A stretch of 56,357 nt of DNA from Paenibacillus alginolyticus DSM 5050 = NBRC 15375 (GTDB lineage Bacteria; Bacillota; Bacilli; Paenibacillales; NBRC-103111): the NCBI RefSeq assembly GCF_000422905.1, contig NZ_AUGY01000052.1:1-56357 (forward strand), given 5' to 3'. Positions within the stretch are counted from its first letter, which is position 1, and each line of letters opens with the position of its first letter. The notes beneath the pieces are model-generated. The model saw only the letters and a list, made by a program, of their open reading frames with translations, was not told the DNA's origin and did no database searches. Shown one piece after another: positions 51,795 to 56,357 of the stretch. A program made the position numbers and the translations under genes.

Positions 51795-53605
51795 AAGCCT
51801 TCCCCCTTATTTTTTGGGATCACGATCTTCATCATCGTACCGTGACCTTCTTGACTGCAGATGAACATGCCATAATGTTTGCCATATTGAATCCGAATAC
51901 GGTCAGCTACATTGCTGACGCCTAGTCCTCTTCGCTCTTCATTCGCACTTATTATTTCGTGAAATGGCGTCTCTAGCTCTGTTTTATAATGGAATTTAGC
52001 TAATTTCTCCGCACTTATACCAATGCCGTTATCCGTTACATAAAGAGCAATCCGTTCCCCTTCATCCACAACCTTTATAGCGATCATGCCCATATAATCA
52101 ATGGGTTCAAAACCATGCTGCAAACTATTCTCTACCAATGGTTGGAGAGTAAGCTTGAGAATGCTGTAATCCAACAGTTCAGGGGGAGCTTGGATGTCAT
52201 ATTGAAATTGATCTTCAAAACGGAATTCCTGAATTTCAAGGTAGCTTTTCAGATGCTCAAGCTCTTGCTTTAGTGAAATCTCTTCTCTGTTTTCCATTCC
52301 AATGCGCAGCAGATTCCCGAGCCGATACACCATTTGGCTGACTTTTTTTCCTTGATTTTGGATTGCTAACACATTGATGGATTCGAGGGTATTAAAAAGA
52401 AAATGCGGCTTGATCTGGGCTTGCAGCAGCATAAGCTCGGCCTTATTTTTACGGTCCTGCTGACGTTTGACTTCTTCCAGAAGATCCTCCACACGCACAA
52501 CCAAGCTGTTGAACCCTCTAGCGAGAGCAGACGTTTCATCCTTACCGCTTTCCTCCATGCGGGTCGTCAAATCGCCGCGCTCAACCTTTTTCATCGAAGA
52601 AAGCATACGCAGAATCAACTGAACAATTCGCCTTACGAAAACTAGATTGTACACGAGTGCAAAAAATAAACAGACGAACGTTATCCCAGCGACCAGCTTC
52701 ATAATCGTCTCAATTTCACCCGCCACATACTTCCATGAGGTGATCGACACGACGCTCCAATCCTCAACACCCATCTGATTAATATTTAAATGGTAGAGTG
52801 AAACTAAGCTTTTCTCATTCTGAAAATTTGCTTGGAAACTATTATTGTTTAGCTGTAAATCCAATTTGCCGGGCAGCAGCTGAAGTACATTGGCACCTTC
52901 TAAATTTTGCTTATTATCATAAAAAATAAGTCCGCTTTTGTTGACGAGTAAATAACGCTTCGAGCTTTCCTCATTCGTATTGAATGATTTGAAAATTTGA
53001 TCAAGCTCATTAAATTTGAACTTCAGCAGCATGAACCCCAGATTGTCCATCGTCCAGAAATCTTTGACCAATCTCGCTTGATAAAATTCCCCGCGGCCCG
53101 TCCCGAACTCCTTATATTCGGAAGGTCCAATCCAGAGTGGACTTCCGTTCAATTCCTGAATCTGCTGGAATGCTGTACTTTGCGTCAGCGCTGTCCACGG
53201 CAAAGCGCTTCCACCCCCGCGCCCCGCACTAAACGATTTGCCGGCATTATTATAAATCGCCACGGATTGCACGGGTGAATAGGTCAAGATAGAACCGCGC
53301 AGCAAGGTATCAAAGGTATTCAAGTCATATGACGAGAGCGATTCTTCATTCGGCTTCACCTCATCAATCGTTCGGTAAATCCCCTGAATGCTCTCTTTTA
53401 CCATCCAAAAGTCCGAGAAGTAATTAGCTTCCTTGAACATGTAATAAATATTGCGGGAAATCGCCTGCAGCGTGACTTCTGTCAAATCCCCGTACTTCTT
53501 CTCAATGAGCTGCTGAGATACCGTATAAACAGCGGAGCCCAGTACGAACAAGGGGATAATAATGAACATTAAAAAACCGATAAACACTTTTTTGTTCAAA
53601 TTCAT
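51791..53605 (-). CDS. sensor histidine kinase (YesM-like)
   Basis: This 604-residue kinase has TM1 at about 7-29, an extracellular dCache-like sensor of about 270 residues, TM2 at about 302-325, a HAMP domain with RGDLTTRMEESGKDETSALARGFN, and a His_kinase domain with phospho-His in QIKPHFLFNTLES. A GHKL ATPase with LVENSLQHGF, DNGIG and GLGVSNVADRI follows. It pairs with the response regulator encoded downstream. It probably senses the oligosaccharide or its binding protein at the cell surface. Confidence 0.93.
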   Translation of the reverse strand: MNLNKKVFIGFLMFIIIPLFVLGSAVYTVSQQLIEKKYGDLTEVTLQAISRNIYYMFKEANYFSDFWMVKESIQGIYRTIDEVKPNEESLSSYDLNTFDTLLRGSILTYSPVQSVAIYNNAGKSFSAGRGGGSALPWTALTQSTAFQQIQELNGSPLWIGPSEYKEFGTGRGEFYQARLVKDFWTMDNLGFMLLKFKFNELDQIFKSFNTNEESSKRYLLVNKSGLIFYDNKQNLEGANVLQLLPGKLDLQLNNNSFQANFQNEKSLVSLYHLNINQMGVEDWSVVSITSWKYVAGEIETIMKLVAGITFVCLFFALVYNLVFVRRIVQLILRMLSSMKKVERGDLTTRMEESGKDETSALARGFNSLVVRVEDLLEEVKRQQDRKNKAELMLLQAQIKPHFLFNTLESINVLAIQNQGKKVSQMVYRLGNLLRIGMENREEISLKQELEHLKSYLEIQEFRFEDQFQYDIQAPPELLDYSILKLTLQPLVENSLQHGFEPIDYMGMIAIKVVDEGERIALYVTDNGIGISAEKLAKFHYKTELETPFHEIISANEERRGLGVSNVADRIRIQYGKHYGMFICSQEGHGTMMKIVIPKNKGEGL

Positions 53606-53743
53606 CGACGATGGCAGACTCCTTCCAAACCGAATCAGGCACCATCCTAGTGTTGGCGCCTTTACATTGCTTACTATTCATTATAAATGAGCCGCATTTT
53701 ATGATCCTAGGGATAGGTTTGGATGCTGCAGGGATAAAATCCT

Positions 53744-54187
53744 CTACTCCTTCAGTTGATAAATCTCAGGTTCCACGATGACCTCGACATTCCCTTTTAA
53801 AGCTTTACTTATCATACAAGCCTGCTCAGCTCGATAGGTCGCTTTGCTTATTTTATCCGTAAGCTCTTGGGAAGTATGAGCTGGGCTAGCGATTCGCGGC
53901 CGGTGAATGATTTTATCCACCTTCATCGCCGGACTGCTATGGACGAATATCTCTGAGTTCAGCTCGATCGATGCAATTCCTAGACGCTTCAACAGCATGC
54001 TGAGTGTAATTAAATAGCAGGTCGCTGCCGCGCCAAGCAGCATCTCCTCCGGATTCGTCCCGATGCCAGGCCCATCTATCTGGCTTGGAACCGAGATTGC
54101 GGTAACTAGGTTACCTGTTCGAATGTGACCTGTGCCGTCCAAGCCTCCGGACCACTCCGCTTTTAGTTCAAAACGATGCTCACTCAT
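53744..54187 (-). CDS. OsmC/Ohr-family peroxidase-like protein
   Basis: This 147-residue OsmC-fold protein has the two catalytic cysteines in AAATCYLITLS and RAEQACMISKAL. Such proteins reduce organic hydroperoxides with thiol reductants. It resembles the Gram-positive SACOL1771 type more than classical Ohr. It lies 13 bp after the SMR gene on the same strand, so the two are probably co-transcribed. Confidence 0.9.
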   Translation of the reverse strand: MSEHRFELKAEWSGGLDGTGHIRTGNLVTAISVPSQIDGPGIGTNPEEMLLGAAATCYLITLSMLLKRLGIASIELNSEIFVHSSPAMKVDKIIHRPRIASPAHTSQELTDKISKATYRAEQACMISKALKGNVEVIVEPEIYQLKE

Positions 54188-54200
54188 AGATTTTCACCCC

Positions 54201-54611
54201 TCAATTCCATCTATTCTTATTGTCCGAGTTTATTGCGATTGAAGAACTTTGCGCTTGTGAAACCTTTGTTTTGCCTTCGTCCCAGCTGCTGCTTATATGT
54301 AGACCAATAACCCCTAAGATGATAAGAACAATTGAAAGAACCTTCAACGTGGAAACCGATTCATTGAACCACCAAATGCCGATGATCGTAATGAGTGCTG
54401 TCCCTACACCAGACCATATGGCGTATGCCAAACTGACATCAAGCTGCTTTAGAGCCAGCGTCAGTAAGGTGAAGCACAAAATATAGCAGATGCCCATAAC
54501 AATAGCCGGGCCTATCCTAGTAAAGCCTGAAGACATCTTCATGGCCGTTGTTCCCACTGTTTCAAAAAGAATAGCAAGCAGTAGAAATGTCCAATTCATA
54601 TTCCAAATCAT
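54201..54611 (-). CDS. SMR-family small multidrug transporter
   Basis: This 136-residue protein has four membrane helices and the conserved Glu in LLLAILFETVGTTAMK, the proton/substrate site of EmrE-like SMR pumps. GYAIWSG-type features appear in LAYAIWSGVGTALI. The last 30 residues form a polar tail longer than usual for the family. ATG at 54611 has AAAGG 9 nt upstream; an ATG at 54620 abuts that site and is rejected. It could export quaternary amines or guanidinium. Confidence 0.88.
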   Translation of the reverse strand: MIWNMNWTFLLLAILFETVGTTAMKMSSGFTRIGPAIVMGICYILCFTLLTLALKQLDVSLAYAIWSGVGTALITIIGIWWFNESVSTLKVLSIVLIILGVIGLHISSSWDEGKTKVSQAQSSSIAINSDNKNRWN

Positions 54612-54681
54612 AGTAACCATCCTTTACGTATTAACTATTCATTTTTATTGTAATGGAATGCGCTTTGTTTCACCAGTAAGC

Positions 54682-54730
54682 AAAAAATCGTTCTCACTCC
54701 TGGCGTCAGGACGGGAACGATTTTGTTTTA
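54682..54730. terminator. bidirectional terminator upstream of the SMR gene
   Basis: AAAAAATCGTTC and GAACGATTTT arms enclose an inner CCTG-GCGT-CAGG stem; T-runs lie on both sides. On the minus strand it lies about 70 bp before the SMR start, so it either ends an unknown upstream transcript or acts as a leader terminator. Confidence 0.75.
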
Positions 54731-55540
54731 TTGCAATAGAAAAAGGCCGTCCTTATCCCTAAAATAGGTAAAAACAGCCTTATACTTGCTTACATTGATA
54801 TCTATGAAAATGCATAATAAATGTGTTGGAATCAAAACAATGAAAGCCCTACCTCTCTTCCATCCTTGCGGCTCCAATGACCGCGCCAGTACGAATTGCT
54901 TAACAAACACCTGCTGCCGAAACACTTGACGTTGCCTCGGGTTTACCATAAATGAGCTGAATTTTACTGCACATTGGGAGAAAAACAAACAAGGAGAGGG
55001 GGTTACTTTCTTCTCGCTAATCGTTCGTGTGGGGTAAATGAGGCTTGGTTTTAAGTGTTTATATGGTTCATTTCAATCAATTTATAAATTATATACGGAA
55101 TTCAACACAAAGTCAACATATAAATATACTTATTTTTAAACACTTTTTGTTTAGCATTCGTACATGCCTATCTACGGGGCTGCGCTTTTGCTTAGCGCAT
55201 CAAAATGTAAACCCTAACTTCAACATTCAAACATGTTAACATTAACTTATCATCACAGCATATAGACTAGCTTCAACATCAAAGCATGAAATCTAACCTC
55301 ATCATTAAAGCATGTAACCTAAACTCACCACTAAAACCGTGAAAGCCTAACTTCACCACTTAAAACAGAGTTACCTGCCATCGGTCAATATACATTCAAA
55401 AATGAAGGCTGATACTATCTCTTTAAAGGTTCTTATGATATTATCTGTTTAAGACAATAGACATGTAGCACATAGAACAATTGGGTTCAATAGACACATA
55501 TGCTTACACCTAAACACTAATATACGGCTGTGAAGCACAC
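54731..55540. other. gene-free gap with degenerate tandem repeat
   Basis: No supportable gene is seen in about 800 bp. At 55213-55368 a unit of about 26 bp repeats six times, close to CTAACTTCACCA-TTAAAGCATGTAAC, with many changes. The remainder is AT-rich with short open frames lacking ribosome binding sites. Confidence 0.55.
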
Positions 55541-55583
55541 GCCGCTTTTCTAATTCAGCACTTCGCTGATCTTGAAAAGCGGC
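55541..55583 (+). other. hairpin before the DUF559 gene
   Basis: GCCGCTTTTC (55541-55550) pairs with GAAAAGCGGC (55574-55583), with an inner CAGC-ACTTC-GCTG stem. Only TTATTTATTTC follows, so termination is possible but weak. It lies 28 bp before the start codon. Confidence 0.5.
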
Positions 55584-55611
55584 TTATTTATTTCTTTGGG
55601 AGGTTATGTAA

Positions 55612-56310
55612 ATGAACAATCTTACGTCCACCGCACATGAGAATTACCTATCTCAGCATCTAGCTATCAGAAAAGGAGAACGGTTGCGAAGGCTCCAAGA
55701 AGGCCATGGCCATGCTGAAAAAGCATTTCTTTATCAGGTTTGGTGGCCGGCATTCGGCAACTTCAACGACCTGCACCCCGAGTATGAAGTGAAAGACTTC
55801 CGCGACGGCACCCGTTTCCTCGATTTCGCTTTTCTACGTCATTCCCTCAAACTAGCCATCGAAATTGATGGCTACGGTACACATTCATCACAAATCAGCC
55901 GAACTCAATTTGCCGACCAATGCAATCGCCAAAACCACCTCATTATCGATGGATGGAAGATTCTACGCTTCTCATACGATGATGTCAAAGATCGCCCCCG
56001 CATGTGCGAACAAACCCTGCAGCAGTTTATGGGTCGTTACCTTGGCGGAACATTGCTATCAGAATTAAAAATCGATTACATAGAGAAGGAAATAATTCGT
56101 TTGGCTTTGACGATTGGAAGAACTCTTAAGCCAAGTGACGTTAGCCAAGTGCTTCATTTCAGTTCAAAAAAAGCCTGCCGAATTCTTAAATCGATGTCTG
56201 AAAAATCACTCCTTAAGCCAGCTGGTGATGGTATAAAATGTGTTAGAGGTTACGATATCCACAAGAATACACAGGCGATCTGGGAGGCTAATAACCAAGC
56301 AAAATATTAA
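55612..56310 (+). CDS. DUF559-type endonuclease-like protein with winged-helix tail
   Basis: This 232-residue protein has a Vsr/DUF559-like restriction-endonuclease fold in its first 150 residues: Glu36 in HAEKAFL, Asp71 in FLDFAF, Glu84 and Asp86 in AIEIDGYG, His91, and the closing strand WKILRFSYDDV. The last 70 residues (about 155-225) look like a winged helix (TLKPSDVSQVLHFSSKKACRILKSMSEK). The DNA cut, if any, is unknown. GGGAGG precedes the ATG. It stands alone after a long non-coding gap. It may be a mobile or defence-associated nuclease. Confidence 0.8.
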   Translation: MNNLTSTAHENYLSQHLAIRKGERLRRLQEGHGHAEKAFLYQVWWPAFGNFNDLHPEYEVKDFRDGTRFLDFAFLRHSLKLAIEIDGYGTHSSQISRTQFADQCNRQNHLIIDGWKILRFSYDDVKDRPRMCEQTLQQFMGRYLGGTLLSELKIDYIEKEIIRLALTIGRTLKPSDVSQVLHFSSKKACRILKSMSEKSLLKPAGDGIKCVRGYDIHKNTQAIWEANNQAKY

Positions 56311-56357
56311 CTTTTAAACTTTGTAATACTGTTCAAAAATCCTACTGCTTCGTAGGC

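Noticed and set aside
54682..54730. Guanidine-II (mini-ykkC) riboswitch before the SMR gene
   Set aside because: Only one hairpin is present and its loop is ACGC, not ACGA or ACGG.
54728..54988. An 86-residue minus-strand open frame
   Set aside because: No ribosome binding site, no recognisable domain, and composition like the non-coding flanks.
1..56357. tRNA, rRNA or replication origin
   Set aside because: No cloverleaf, rRNA-like stretch or DnaA-box cluster was seen in any gap on reading both strands.

Overview
The window reads as chromosomal DNA of a spore-forming Bacillota, most probably Paenibacillus or a close relative. The evidence is the gene content: a sporulation sigma-K fragment, a YesM/YesN two-component pair in front of a sugar ABC transporter, many AraC and GntR-LacI regulators, a GH78 rhamnosidase, a FusB-type EF-G-binding protein, CcpA cre sites, and strong AGGAGG ribosome binding sites. 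No rRNA, tRNA or CRISPR array was found.

Positions 1-7.8 kb are an accessory island. It holds the 3' end of an ExeA/TniB-like transposition ATPase, two adjacent tyrosine recombinases, a serine-recombinase stub, and a minus-strand block of three defence-like genes: an OLD-family ATPase-TOPRIM nuclease, a DUF262 (GmrS/ParB-like) protein and an overlapping HEPN RNase-like protein. It ends at a truncated sigK that keeps a sporulation-type promoter, so the island may interrupt sigK in the manner of skin elements.

Positions 8.1-16.7 kb carry a minus-strand gene set (GntR-LacI regulator, PhnP-like metallo-hydrolase, FbpA/PhnS-like binding protein, ATPase, fused permease), probably for import of a phosphonate, phosphate ester or iron, followed by a second GntR-LacI regulator and an AraC regulator. 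Positions 16.9-30.7 kb hold the rhamnosidase, a truncated AraC regulator, a FusB-like protein with a leader-peptide attenuator, an MBL hydrolase, an orphan sensor kinase, a COG2509-type flavoprotein behind a purine-type riboswitch, a solo LytTR protein behind tandem cre sites, a MarR-MFS pair with its operator, and a lactonase.

Positions 30.8-42.4 kb carry membrane and cell-surface genes (YjdF, VanW, a large HAD protein, GT2), an AraC-controlled oxidoreductase/aldo-keto reductase pair, a DeoR regulator and a decaying phosphonate-type transporter (phnC truncated, one phnE frameshifted). Positions 42.8-56.3 kb carry an MFS transporter, a complete amino-sugar or muropeptide uptake set (YesM, YesN, binding protein, two permeases, NagZ-like GH3, ROK kinase), OsmC, an SMR pump and a DUF559-type nuclease.

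Several intergenic regions carry an unusual repeat architecture: sets of short palindromes spaced about 51, 62 and 51 bp. The spacing recurs while the palindrome sequence differs between loci (20.1, 29.1 and 42.5 kb, with a two-box version at 39.0 kb). Together with the DUF262-HEPN-OLD block, the FusB leader and the riboswitch, these are the most interesting items.
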